Below are positions 17,382 through 26,070 of a stretch of DNA of 64,000 nt, piece by piece. Source of the DNA: Minicystis rosea (GTDB lineage: Bacteria; Myxococcota_A; Polyangia; Polyangiales; Polyangiaceae); contig CP016211.1 of the NCBI GenBank assembly GCA_001931535.1, positions 10,710,377 to 10,774,376 on the forward strand, read 5' to 3'. Each line of letters opens with the position of its first letter. The first letter of the stretch is position 1. The translations under genes and the position numbers were made by a program. The notes under the pieces are model-generated. The model ran no database searches, had not been told where the DNA came from, and saw only the letters and a list, made by a program, of their open reading frames with translations.

Positions 17382-20336
17382 ATGGGCTCGTCACCGAGCG
17401 CGCGGAGGGATCGGCTCGCCTTCGTGGTGGGGCTCGCCGCGCTGATTGCCGGGTGCGGAGAAGCTCCATGGGACGAGACGACCCCGCCCCATGGATCCGC
17501 GCCGCGCGCGGTCAGCGCCGACTTCGCCCTGTATGGCCGGAGCGGCCTCGTGCTCGGCGACGACATGCGCATCGAGGCCGGCGCGCGCGGTGGTGACATC
17601 GGCGTCGCGCGCTCGCATGCTCGCGGGACGCAGGCCGATCTCACCATCGGCGCGGGCACCTCGCTCCCGACCGATCGCGCCGTGCTCGCCGGCGCCCTGC
17701 GTCTCGGCGCGGGCGCGCGGGTCGGCGCCGTCTACGCCGATCGCATCGACGGGAGCGGCAAGGCCACCTACCAACATCGCGGCGCCTTTCCCGACGGCTC
17801 CATGCCCGCGCTCCCCGACCTCGCGCCCGTGCATCCGGGCGCCGTCTCGTTCGCGGTCCCCGCGGGCAGCACCGCGACCATCGCGCCCGCCGATCACGCC
17901 GACCTCCACGTCGGCGCGGGCGCCGTCCTGCGCCTGCAAGCGGGGGTGCATCAAGCGCGCTCGATCGTCCTCGACGACGACAGCCGCGTGGAGGCCCTCG
18001 GCCCCGTCGAGCTCCGCGTCGCCAAGTCCTTCGTGACCGGCGCGCGCGTCTTCGTCGGCCCCGGCGCGAGCGCGCTCACGGCGGCCGATCTGCGCATCGA
18101 GGTCGCCGCCGACGTCCCCGACAGCGCCCCTGCGGTCGTGCTCAGCGCGGAGCACGACGTGCGCGCGAGCCTCCTCGTGCCGCAGGGATCCGTGGTCCTC
18201 GGCGGCGGCTCCGTGACGGGCGCGGTGGTGGCCGAGATCGTCCTCGCCGACGACGGCGAGCACCTCGCCTACGAAGATGGCCTCGCCCCGCGCCTCGGCT
18301 TCGCCGCGCCGGCCACCTTCGCCGCCGGCCTCGAGCCGCACGCGCTCGTCGTCGCCGACATCGACGCCGACGGCATCCTCGATCTCGCCGTCGCCAACCG
18401 CGGGAGCGACGACGTGAGCATCCTCTTCGGCAACGGCGACGGCACCTTCCGCGCGCCGCTCTCCGTCTCCGCCGGCGCCATGCCTTGGTCGCTCGTCGCC
18501 GCCGATCTGAACGGCGACGGCGCCCTCGATCTCGCGGTCGCCAACGCCGGCAGCGCCGACGTGAGCATCCTCCTCGGCGACGGCAAGGGCTCGTTCCACG
18601 CGGCGCCCACGCTGCTCGCGGGGCCTCTGCCATCAGGCCTCGTGGCCGCCGACTTCGACGGCGACGGCAAGCTCGACCTCGCCGTCGCGAGCCGCAACGT
18701 GGGCACGGTGACCGTCATCCGCGGCAACGGAAACGGCACCTTCGGCTTGCCCATGGCCATCACCGCGGGCGCGGCCCTGAGCGCGCTCGCGGCCACCGAC
18801 ATCGACGGCGACGGCCACGTCGATCTCGTCGCCGCCGACTCCGCCGGATCGACCGTGGTCGTGATGCGCGGCCACGGTGACATGACCTTCGGGGTGCCCA
18901 TCATCACGCCCGCGGGATCGAAGCCGACCGCGCTGGCCGTGGCCGACATCGACGCCGACGGCAAGCTCGATCTCGCCGTCACCAACCTCGACGGCGGCGT
19001 CGGCGTGCTCCTCGGCCACGGCGACGGCACCTTCAAGCCCATCACGCTCCTCGCCACGGGCGACACCAGCGTCGCCGTCGCGGCGGCCGATCTCGACGGC
19101 GACGGCCGCCTCGATCTCGCCGTCATCTCCGAGCTCCCCGGCACGGCCACGGTCTTGCACGGTTACGGCGACGGGACCTTCGCCGCGCCGGTGCTGTTCT
19201 CTTCGGGCGCGTATCCGGTCGCGCTCGCGGTCGCCGACTTCGATCGCGACGGCCTCCCCGACCTGGCCGTCGGCAACCTCGTGGGCGACGGCGTCAGCCT
19301 CTTTCGCAACGGCAAGGTCACGCCCGGCGCCGCCACCGGCCTCGCGCCGCTCGCGCTGGTGGTGGCCGATCTCGACGGCGACGGCCACCCCGATCTCGCG
19401 GTCGCCAACGGCGGCGGCAGCGACGTCAGCGTGCTCGAAGGTCACGGCGACGGCACCTTCGCGCCCCTCGCGAGCATCCCCGCGGAGCAGAGCCCCTCGG
19501 CCATCGTGGCCGCCGACTTCGACGGCGACGGCGTCCCCGATCTCGTCGTCGGCAACCTCGGCATCGGCAGCGTCAGCCTGCTGCGTGGTCAGGGCAAAGG
19601 CTCCTTCGCCGCACCCGTCTCGATCGCCGCCATCCTCGCGCCCGTGGCCATTGCGTCCGCCGATCTCGACGGCGACGGCGCGCCCGATCTCGTGGTCGCC
19701 GACGCCTCCGCCGATCACCTCGTCGTCCTCTTTTCACGCGGCGACGGCGCCTTCGCGGAGGGAGGCACCTTCGCCGCCGGCCTGTTCCCCTCGGCCATCG
19801 CGATCGCCGATTTCGACGGCGACGGCGCCCTCGATCTCGCGGTCACCAACTTCGACGGCGGCGACGTGAGCGTGCTCCTCGGCGACGGCAAAGGCAGCTT
19901 CGGCCTCGCGCGAAGCTTCCCGGTCGGCGCCGCGCCGCTCGCGCTCGCCGTGGCCGACGTCGACGGCGACGGGCACCTCGATCTCGCCGTCGCCGATTGG
20001 GGCGCGAGCGCCGTCCTCGTGCTCCTCGGCGATGGTCACGGCGCCTTCGCCGCGCCGCAGAGCCATCCCGCCGGCATCGCCCCCGGCGCCGTCGTGATCG
20101 CCGATTTCGACGGCGATCGCCGCCTCGACCTCGCCGCCACCGACACCGCGGGGAACGCCGTCGTCATCCTCCTCGGCCGCGGCGACGGCACCTTCCGCGC
20201 GGGGCGCTCGTTCCTCACCGCCGGCGATCCCACCGCCCTCGTCGCCGCCGACCTCAACGGCGACGGCCGCGCCGATCTCGCCGTCAGCGCGCGCGACGCG
20301 AACATGATCTCGATCCTCGAGAGCACCGCCCGCTGA
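17382..20336 (+). CDS. FG-GAP/VCBS repeat lipoprotein
   Basis: A 984-residue surface or periplasmic protein. The N-terminus ends in a lipobox (LAALIAGC), so it is a lipoprotein. Residues 40-300 form a beta-rich domain with regular Gly/Asp-rich strands. Residues 310-984 hold 14 repeats of about 47 residues, each with an integrin-type calcium loop (DxDxDGxxDLAVAN) and a GDGTF turn, which together should make beta-propellers. A GGGAGGGG ribosome site precedes the ATG. Proteins of this type act in adhesion or surface binding in other systems; the partner is not known. The repeats are very uniform in sequence, suggesting recent amplification. Confidence 0.9.
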   Translation: MGSSPSARRDRLAFVVGLAALIAGCGEAPWDETTPPHGSAPRAVSADFALYGRSGLVLGDDMRIEAGARGGDIGVARSHARGTQADLTIGAGTSLPTDRAVLAGALRLGAGARVGAVYADRIDGSGKATYQHRGAFPDGSMPALPDLAPVHPGAVSFAVPAGSTATIAPADHADLHVGAGAVLRLQAGVHQARSIVLDDDSRVEALGPVELRVAKSFVTGARVFVGPGASALTAADLRIEVAADVPDSAPAVVLSAEHDVRASLLVPQGSVVLGGGSVTGAVVAEIVLADDGEHLAYEDGLAPRLGFAAPATFAAGLEPHALVVADIDADGILDLAVANRGSDDVSILFGNGDGTFRAPLSVSAGAMPWSLVAADLNGDGALDLAVANAGSADVSILLGDGKGSFHAAPTLLAGPLPSGLVAADFDGDGKLDLAVASRNVGTVTVIRGNGNGTFGLPMAITAGAALSALAATDIDGDGHVDLVAADSAGSTVVVMRGHGDMTFGVPIITPAGSKPTALAVADIDADGKLDLAVTNLDGGVGVLLGHGDGTFKPITLLATGDTSVAVAAADLDGDGRLDLAVISELPGTATVLHGYGDGTFAAPVLFSSGAYPVALAVADFDRDGLPDLAVGNLVGDGVSLFRNGKVTPGAATGLAPLALVVADLDGDGHPDLAVANGGGSDVSVLEGHGDGTFAPLASIPAEQSPSAIVAADFDGDGVPDLVVGNLGIGSVSLLRGQGKGSFAAPVSIAAILAPVAIASADLDGDGAPDLVVADASADHLVVLFSRGDGAFAEGGTFAAGLFPSAIAIADFDGDGALDLAVTNFDGGDVSVLLGDGKGSFGLARSFPVGAAPLALAVADVDGDGHLDLAVADWGASAVLVLLGDGHGAFAAPQSHPAGIAPGAVVIADFDGDRRLDLAATDTAGNAVVILLGRGDGTFRAGRSFLTAGDPTALVAADLNGDGRADLAVSARDANMISILESTAR

Positions 20337-20513
20337 GCCTCGATGGTGGCCTCGTGCCCGGCCCGTGCCCGGCACCGGGCGGCTTCACGGGCCTCGTCGA
20401 TCGCTGTTTTCTCGGCAAATCCGCGTGTCGCGAGCTGCTACTAGCCGGCATTCGTCTTGCTGAGTGTCCTCGTCAACGCACGTAACCCCGTGCTCGGTAC
20501 AAGGAGACTCCCC

Positions 20514-20801
20514 GTGGAAGAGCCGTTTCGCACGCTGTACTGGTCGTTGACGCTCAATGGCTTCCCGACGAACCAATGGCGCTACAACGTCAAGCTGCGC
20601 GACGAAGCCATCTACATCGGCGACGATCAACAGCACTTCACCGTGCTGCGCGACCATCCGGGCTGGCACGTCACGATCAACGGCTCCCACAGCGGCCAGG
20701 TGCAAGGCAGCTTCCACGATCTGGTCCACATGAATTGGGACGTCACCCCGGGCATCGGTGACGCGCTCGCCTGGTTCCGGAGCAACCGCACGAACATGTG
20801 A
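20514..20801 (+). CDS. Small hypothetical protein
   Basis: A 95-residue soluble protein rich in aromatic residues and histidine (TLYWSLTLNGFPTNQWRYNV, then HDLVHMNWDVTPGIGDALAW). No signal peptide, membrane segment or known motif is seen. I chose the GTG at 20514 because AAGGAG lies seven bases before it; an ATG at 20457 in the same frame has no ribosome site and would add a basic, non-matching leader. It stands alone between the FG-GAP gene and the metallothionein-like gene. The function is unknown. Confidence 0.7.
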   Translation: MEEPFRTLYWSLTLNGFPTNQWRYNVKLRDEAIYIGDDQQHFTVLRDHPGWHVTINGSHSGQVQGSFHDLVHMNWDVTPGIGDALAWFRSNRTNM

Positions 20802-20921
20802 CGAGCCCGCTCGATCGCGCCGCGCCCACGCGGACTTCCGCGATGCTGTAAGACCTACGGGGTCGGCTCCGTCAGCACCTTCAGAGAGGCTCGATACGGG
20901 CCTCCACGAAGGAGAATCGCC

Positions 20922-21095
20922 ATGACCGGAACCCAGAAGATCCCGACCCCGTGCGGCTGCTCGACCGCGTGCGCTCCCCGCCCGCGCGCCTCGGACGAAG
21001 GCCCGTGCCCCTGCGGCCCGGACTGTCCGTGCGGCCCCGACTGCGATTGCTCCGGCGGCTGCAGCGACTGTGACTGCGCCGAGAAGGCGAAGTAG
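20922..21095 (+). CDS. Metallothionein-like cysteine-rich peptide
   Basis: A 57-residue peptide with 12 cysteines, mostly in C-x-C pairs (C11/C13, C29/C31, C35/C37, C41/C43, C50/C52 plus C17 and C47) separated by Gly, Pro and Asp. That spacing suits clustered binding of soft or borderline metals (Zn, Cd, Cu). AAGGAG lies eight bases before the ATG. The gene ends nine bases before the start of a cysteine-tailed ECF sigma factor, so the two are probably co-transcribed. A metal storage or sensing role is inferred from composition and context; no exact family was recognised. Confidence 0.75.
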   Translation: MTGTQKIPTPCGCSTACAPRPRASDEGPCPCGPDCPCGPDCDCSGGCSDCDCAEKAK

Positions 21096-21104
21096 GCCCT
21101 CGCC

Positions 21105-21713
21105 ATGTCGACCCCCGTCCCCGCGCCGAGCGCACGCCTCGCACCCTCACCGGCGCCCGAGCGCGCGCCCGTCGCGGCCGGTGGGTTGATGGAGATCCTC
21201 GCCCCCCATCGCGAGACGTTCCTCGCCTTCCTCCGCCGCCGCCGCGTCTCGCCCGCGGCCGCCGAGGACATGCTCCAACAGAGCTTGCTCCGCGTCGCCG
21301 AGCGCGCCGCCACCCTGCGCGATCCCAATGCCGCGCTGCCCTGGTTCTACCGCATCCTCCGCCGCGCCCTCGCCGAGCAGAGCGACGCCCGCGCCCCGCG
21401 CGCCGCGCGCTACGAAGTGCTCACCGCCGACCCCGGCGAAGCCGCGCCGGAAGAGCCCCCGCCCGACGAAGCCGCGTCGTGCGCCTGCGCGCTCGGTCTG
21501 CTCGACAGCATCCGCCCCGAATACGCCGCCATCCTCCGCCGCGTCGATCTCGACGACGAGCCGCTCGCCTCCGCCGCCGCCGCGCTCCACATCACGCCCA
21601 ACAACGCCGGCGTGCGCCTCCACCGCGCGCGCAAAGCCCTCCGCGAAGCCCTGCAGGAGCGCTGCGGCGTCGACTCCCTCCGCGCCTGCCTCGACTGCGG
21701 CTGCGACGAATGA
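21105..21713 (+). CDS. ECF sigma factor with cysteine-rich tail (CorE-like)
   Basis: A 202-residue ECF sigma factor. Region 2 spans about residues 28-95 (FLRRRRVSPAAAEDMLQQSL, then WFYRILRRALAEQ) and region 4 about 130-185 (LDSIRPEYAAILRRVDLDDE, then ALHITPNNAGVRLHRARKAL). Two unusual cysteine clusters are visible: CAC at 126-128 in the linker, and C187, C195, C198 and C200 in the C-terminal tail. This resembles the metal-controlled CorE group of myxobacterial sigma factors, in which tail cysteines bind metal and no anti-sigma factor is needed. The upstream metallothionein-like gene supports a metal-response role. The exact metal is unknown. Confidence 0.85.
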   Translation: MSTPVPAPSARLAPSPAPERAPVAAGGLMEILAPHRETFLAFLRRRRVSPAAAEDMLQQSLLRVAERAATLRDPNAALPWFYRILRRALAEQSDARAPRAARYEVLTADPGEAAPEEPPPDEAASCACALGLLDSIRPEYAAILRRVDLDDEPLASAAAALHITPNNAGVRLHRARKALREALQERCGVDSLRACLDCGCDE

Positions 21714-22457
21714 ATCGGCGGCGCTGACGGCCGTCGTGCCCCGCCGGAGACCCCCACGAAGGCCCCGGGCGCGCCCGCGAAGCTTCCGGCGCGCGCTCTC
21801 CGGCTTCCGCCGGAAGCTCGGGAGCTTCCGACGCGCTCGTGGAGCTTCCGACGCGTCCCGGGTGGCTTCCGACGCGCTCGCGGAGCTTCCGACGCGCTCG
21901 TGGAGCTTCCGACGCGTTTCGGAGCTTCCGACACGCATGGCGGAACCACGCGGTCGCTCGGCGGAAGCTACAAACCTCATGGCATCGGCCAACACCGCGG
22001 CTCGCACGCCTGGGCGCGCCCACCGCGCACGCCGACGGCGCCGCACGAAGTCCCCTATCGGCGCAGAATCGTATCGTCCTCGATGGGCCTCATCCGTGCT
22101 GAATCCGTGCTGAAGAGCGCCTATGCGGCCCGTCGCCGCGCTCACCCTGCTTCGATCCAAGGTGGCAATCCTACGCCTCGACCCTCTCCTCGAACGCCGC
22201 GCGGAAAGACTTGCTCATGCCGCGATGGTCCCACGCTGCCGTTGCAAGGCTCGTTTGCGGCGAGGACGTCAATCGAAGGTAGCAATCGGCTTCTTCGAAC
22301 CTCGCGCGCTGAATCGCGCACCGAATCCCTCATGCCGAAAGCATGGCTTCGTGCGCGCGATCGCTCTTCGCGGTGACGATTCTGCATCTCGCCCGCACGA
22401 TCATCTGTTCATCGGTGGAAACATCGGTAGAAAAGATCCGAGAGGAGACCACGCGAG
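21714..22457. other. Non-coding gap with a degenerate 20-bp tandem repeat
   Basis: From about 21811 to 21950 a 19-21-bp unit (core CTTCCGACGCG, typically followed by CTCGTGGAG) is repeated six times with variation; the spacing is irregular. The remaining 500 bases hold only overlapping short frames of Arg/Ala/Ser-rich shadow type, without ribosome sites. I see no gene there. Confidence 0.7.
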
Positions 22458-22847
22458 ATGAGCACGAAGGTTCGACCGTTTCTGATGTTCCAGGGCAAGG
22501 CCGAGGAGGCGATCCAGTTCTACGTGTCGCTCATCCCGGGCAGCGAGATCCTCGACATCGTTCGTTACGGCGAGGGTGACGCCTCGGGCTTGGTGTTGAA
22601 GGCGACCTTCTCCGTGGCCGGTCAGGAGGTGATGTGCATCGACAGCGCGGTCAAGCACGCCTTCACGTTCACCCCGGCCTTCTCCTTCTTCGTCGACTGC
22701 GCGTCCGAGGACGAGATCACGCGGCTCGTCACCGCGCTCTCGGAGAGCGGCGCCACGCTGATGCCGCTCGGCGAATACGGCTTCAGCCGCAAGTTCGCCT
22801 GGGTCTGCGACCGCTACGGCGTCTCCTGGCAGCTCAACCTGCCTTGA
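22458..22847 (+). CDS. VOC family protein (PhnB-like)
   Basis: A 129-residue protein with the double beta-alpha-beta-beta-beta fold of the vicinal oxygen chelate superfamily, in its PhnB-like branch. Typical features are the start KVRPFLMFQGKAEEAIQFYV, the middle CIDSAVKHAFTFTPAFSFFV and the end FAWVCDRYGVSWQLNLP. Many such proteins are small metalloenzymes or antibiotic-binding proteins, and the PhnB-like branch has no assigned reaction. The usual catalytic metal ligands are not obvious. The ATG at 22458 fits the start of the family fold. A two-hairpin element follows seven bases after the stop. Confidence 0.88.
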   Translation: MSTKVRPFLMFQGKAEEAIQFYVSLIPGSEILDIVRYGEGDASGLVLKATFSVAGQEVMCIDSAVKHAFTFTPAFSFFVDCASEDEITRLVTALSESGATLMPLGEYGFSRKFAWVCDRYGVSWQLNLP

Positions 22848-22853
22848 GTCGCA

Positions 22854-22985
22854 GGAAAGGACTCGCGTCCTTTCCCCCCGCCGGCGAAGCCGTCGGGGCC
22901 CCCCATACCTCGAACCACCCTCGCCCTTTTGGACGTCGCGCCGCTCGGGCCTGGCGTTGGCTTTCTCGGTCACGTTCTGAGCCCC
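22854..22985. terminator. Two-hairpin dispersed element between convergent genes (copy 2)
   Basis: Hairpin 1 pairs GGAAAGGAC (22854-22862) with GTCCTTTCC (22867-22875). Hairpin 2 pairs CCCCGCCGGC (22876-22885) with GCCGTCGGGG (22889-22898), with one mismatch. Then CCCATACCTCGAACCACCCT follows and the similarity to copy 1 continues to about 22985. The stems differ in sequence from copy 1 yet keep pairing. It lies between two convergent genes. Confidence 0.75.
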
Positions 22986-23017
22986 CGGCGAAACGACCCT
23001 CGCGCAAGCGCGCCGGC

Positions 23018-23632
23018 TCAGCCGCGCTTGCGGGCTGTCTTCTTCGCGCTCGGCGCCTTCGTCACCTTCGCCGTCTTCGCGCTCGATGCCTTTGCGCTCG
23101 ATGACTTCGTCTTCGCGCTCGTCGTCTTCGTGCCCGGCGCCTTTGCTTTGGGCTGCGGAGCCGGTTGCTTTTTTCCGAGCTTTCGTGCGCGCGCTTTGCT
23201 CTCTTGCTCGACGGCGTCGACGATGGCGCGCGGCATCTTCACGTTTCCTTCGCGCACGTTCGTCAGGCCCTTCGCGAGCTTGATGCGGAGCCCCGAGGCG
23301 GCATCGAGCACGTGGTCCAAGAGCACCTCGCCGCCGGCGCCGAGCTCCGCGGCGATGCGCGTGAGCCCGAGAACCGCATCGGCCTCGTCGCGATGGATGT
23401 AACCGCGGAACGCCACGACGGGCCCTTCGGTCGTGACGTCGAAGAAGAACGCCTCCCGCCATTCCGGCGGTGCGCTCGCGTCGATCAAGGCCTCTCGCGA
23501 GGTCCACTCGAGCACCTGGCTGACCTTGACCTTGGTCTTTCCGTACGTGTAGGCGGTCGCGTCGCGAAATGCCTTGGGGCCATCCGCGGTGGGAAAGCGG
23601 AACGAGCCGTCGACGATGTAGAACCAAGCCAT
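23018..23632 (-). CDS. Hypothetical protein with histone-H1-like Lys/Ala tail
   Basis: A 204-residue protein. Residues 1-145 form a compact mixed domain beginning MAWFYIVDGSFRFPTADGPK; I do not recognise it. Residues 150-204 are a low-complexity tail of Lys, Ala, Ser and Thr with AKT/AKK steps (SAKTKSSSAKASSAKTAKVT), like the C-terminal arm of histone H1 and of bacterial nucleoid proteins, so nucleic-acid binding is likely. There is no signal peptide. The gene is convergent with the VOC gene. A similar tail appears in the DUF6496 protein at 34122. Confidence 0.7.
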   Translation of the reverse strand: MAWFYIVDGSFRFPTADGPKAFRDATAYTYGKTKVKVSQVLEWTSREALIDASAPPEWREAFFFDVTTEGPVVAFRGYIHRDEADAVLGLTRIAAELGAGGEVLLDHVLDAASGLRIKLAKGLTNVREGNVKMPRAIVDAVEQESKARARKLGKKQPAPQPKAKAPGTKTTSAKTKSSSAKASSAKTAKVTKAPSAKKTARKRG

Positions 23633-23697
23633 TCAGCACCCATCCGACACGAAACATCGTGTCTCGACATCCCGACATCCTACGGACGTCCCGGCGA

Positions 23698-24045
23698 TCA
23701 GACTTCGATCGTGTAGCAACCGAATCGGTAGGTGCTCGGTGCGGTCGCCTCGACCTCGTGCGCGACCTCCAGGCCGAGCTCTTTCCAACTCTCGTCCTGA
23801 TCCGCCATGACCTCTTCGGGCATGCCGTCATAGTTGTAGGACGAATAAAGGAGCACGCAGAGCGCCCCGGCCTCGGTCTCGTCGTAATCGAAGAGGCTCG
23901 GCGCGATCGCCTCGTCGTGCTCGTCCTTCACGCCGAGCTTCTGCGTGGCGCGACGCACCTTCTCGACGACCGCATGCTGCTCTTCGTCGTCGAGGCGTTG
24001 GCCGTCGAGGCGGCGAACGAACAAGGCTGGACCAAAGGCGGACAT
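23698..24045 (-). CDS. Hypothetical protein
   Basis: A 115-residue acidic protein (MSAFGPALFVRRLDGQRLDD; C-terminal YRFGCYTIEV). It has a pattern of alternating strands and helices and a conserved-looking SYNYDGMPEEVMADQDESWK stretch. No signal peptide or membrane segment is present. The ATG at 24045 was chosen because the frame before it reads as basic, non-protein-like sequence. The family is unknown. It lies 65 bp upstream of, and on the same strand as, the Lys-tailed gene at 23018, so the two may be co-transcribed. Confidence 0.6.
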   Translation of the reverse strand: MSAFGPALFVRRLDGQRLDDEEQHAVVEKVRRATQKLGVKDEHDEAIAPSLFDYDETEAGALCVLLYSSYNYDGMPEEVMADQDESWKELGLEVAHEVEATAPSTYRFGCYTIEV

Positions 24046-24501
24046 GCCCCGGACGGTAGTCGTGTCCTCCGGCGCTTGTAAAGCGGCTCGTCGCCGATGG
24101 TCGGCGCTCGAGACTTGCCGGCGTGCTGCTCGGCCGACGCAGATGTCTCGCCGTCGAAATGGCTTTGCTCGACCTCGTCGATGCAATGGTATCTCCGAGG
24201 GGCCTTTCGAGGAATCGAGATGGCTTTGGCACCGAACGAAATACCCGTGAGCGCGCCTCGGCGCTTCGATGGAGACACGGGTTCGAGGCATGGAGGTGAA
24301 ACGCGCTGTGCTCGGGGGGGGTAGGGGCGATTGCCGGTAACGATCCTTGGTCACCTCACGTTCCGGTCTCCGGCGCCGCGCTCCTCGGTGACCACGTGTG
24401 GTCTCGAGGACTTTCGGGAGCACGAGATTGCGTGTTCATTCAGCCTTCAATGGTTGGTCCGGAAGGTGCTTGGCGCCACGGATTCAGGCTTGGGAGGACG
24501 G
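24046..24501. other. Intergenic region, no gene seen
   Basis: The 456 bases between the divergent genes hold only short overlapping shadow frames. The last 20 bases contain the GGAGGACGG ribosome site of the lipoprotein gene at 24502. Promoters for both neighbours must lie here but none is clear by eye. Confidence 0.5.
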
Positions 24502-26070
24502 ATGATGATCAAGGGACGAAGGACCGAGACGCGGCTCGGGGCGACGATCGCCGGTTACGTGTGGATGGCCGCGCTCGCGCTCGTGCTGGCGCCGAGCTGC
24601 GGCGGGGGTGGGGACGGGGTCTGTTCGCTCGACGACAGCGGCAGTTGCGCGGCAGGGCAGGTGTGCCGTGAGGGCAAGGACGGCGCGCTCGGGTGCTTCT
24701 GCTCGCCGGACGCGAATACGGGTTGTGAGGGTGGCAAGCTTTGTCTCGTGGGGGCGAATGGAGATCCGGCCTGCTTCTGCGCGCCGGACACCGAGGCAGG
24801 CTGCGCGACGGGCACGGTTTGCGAAGAGGTGCCGGGTGATTATCCGGCCTGCTTCCCGCCCGTCACCCTCGGTGGCCAGGTCTTCGATCTCGCGACCAAA
24901 ACGCCGATCGCGGGGGCGCGCATCGTGGGTCGCGACGTCAATTTCGCGGCCCTGACCCGGGTCTCCGTGAGCGACGCCGACGGTCGATACACGCTCGAGG
25001 TGCCGACGCCGCGCACCAAGGAGGGTGAGCTGCTCGACCTCTCGGTCGTGCTGCGCGCCGATGCCCAGGATTACATCACCTTCCCGACCGCGCCGCGCGT
25101 GGCGCTGCCCATCGACGTCACCAAGGCCACGGGATCGCCGCCGCACCTGGAGAGCTCGGCGACGGACATCGGCATGGTCGGGCTCGAGAGCACGGCTGGG
25201 CTCGGGACCGTGAGCGGCAAGGTGCTGGCGAAGGTGCCTGTCGGCACGCTCGTCGTCGCCGGCGGCGCGGTGGATGCCGGCGGCGGCGTCACCGGCATCG
25301 CCGATGTCGATGGCTCGTACACGGTCTTCAACGTGCCGGCCGGCGACGTCTCCGTGCGCGGGTACAAAGTGGGTTTGCAGCTCGCGCCGGCGACGGCGAA
25401 GGTGGCCGCGGGCGCCACGGTGCTGGGCGTCGATCTCGCCGACAAGGGCGAAGCGACGGCGGTGGTGAGCGGGAGCATCCAGATCGTCAATCCGGGGATG
25501 GGCAGCGACACCTCGATCATCCTGGCCGTCGACGAGACCTTCGAGCCGAACGCCGCGCGCGGCGAGGCGCCGCCGGGCCTGCGCATCGCGCCGGTGTCGG
25601 GCGCCTTCACGCTCACCGGCGTGCCGGATGGCCATTACGTGGTCCTCGCCGCCTTCGAGAACGATTTCCTCACGCGTGATCCGGATACGTCGATCGGCGG
25701 CACCTCGATCGTGCACATCACGGTGGCGGGGCAGAACCTCTCCATCGCCGAGAGCTTCAAGGTGACGGGCTCGCTCGACGTCGTCTCGCCCGACAACGAA
25801 GAGGTGGTGAGCGGCACGCCCAAATTCGTTTGGAGCGACGACTCCGGCGAAAAGAGCTACGAAGTGCGGGTCTTCGACGCCTTCGGCAACATGGTTTGGG
25901 AGAAGACGGACGTGCCCGGCGTGAGCGGCAGCAAGACGGTCGAGGTCGATTACGGCGGGCCTGCGCTGACGAGCGGCAGCCTCTACCAGTTCCGCGCGGT
26001 CTCCATCAAAAACGGCGGCTCCGCGCTGGCCATGACCGAAGACCTGCGCGGCGTGTTCCTCTACAAGTGA
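24502..26070 (+). CDS. Carboxypeptidase-regulatory-like lipoprotein with EGF-like Cys repeats
   Basis: A 522-residue lipoprotein: signal peptide AALALVLAPSC gives a lipobox-type Cys. Residues 36-115 hold three Cys-rich repeats of about 27 residues (AAGQVCREGKDGALGCFC, then EGGKLCLVGANGDPACFC, then ATGTVCEEVPGDYPACF). After that come beta-sandwich modules of the carboxypeptidase-regulatory-like type (LGGQVFDLATKTPIAGARIV, then VSDADGRYTLEVP), repeated to about residue 425, and a final fibronectin-like domain. It is likely anchored in the outer membrane. GGAGG lies before the double ATG; I chose the first. The gene is convergent with the regulator at 26061, their ends overlapping by ten bases. 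Confidence 0.8.
   Translation: MMIKGRRTETRLGATIAGYVWMAALALVLAPSCGGGGDGVCSLDDSGSCAAGQVCREGKDGALGCFCSPDANTGCEGGKLCLVGANGDPACFCAPDTEAGCATGTVCEEVPGDYPACFPPVTLGGQVFDLATKTPIAGARIVGRDVNFAALTRVSVSDADGRYTLEVPTPRTKEGELLDLSVVLRADAQDYITFPTAPRVALPIDVTKATGSPPHLESSATDIGMVGLESTAGLGTVSGKVLAKVPVGTLVVAGGAVDAGGGVTGIADVDGSYTVFNVPAGDVSVRGYKVGLQLAPATAKVAAGATVLGVDLADKGEATAVVSGSIQIVNPGMGSDTSIILAVDETFEPNAARGEAPPGLRIAPVSGAFTLTGVPDGHYVVLAAFENDFLTRDPDTSIGGTSIVHITVAGQNLSIAESFKVTGSLDVVSPDNEEVVSGTPKFVWSDDSGEKSYEVRVFDAFGNMVWEKTDVPGVSGSKTVEVDYGGPALTSGSLYQFRAVSIKNGGSALAMTEDLRGVFLYK

Noticed and set aside
22123..22461. Possible 112-residue gene before the VOC gene
   Set aside because: No ribosome site, basic shadow-like composition, and no recognisable fold.
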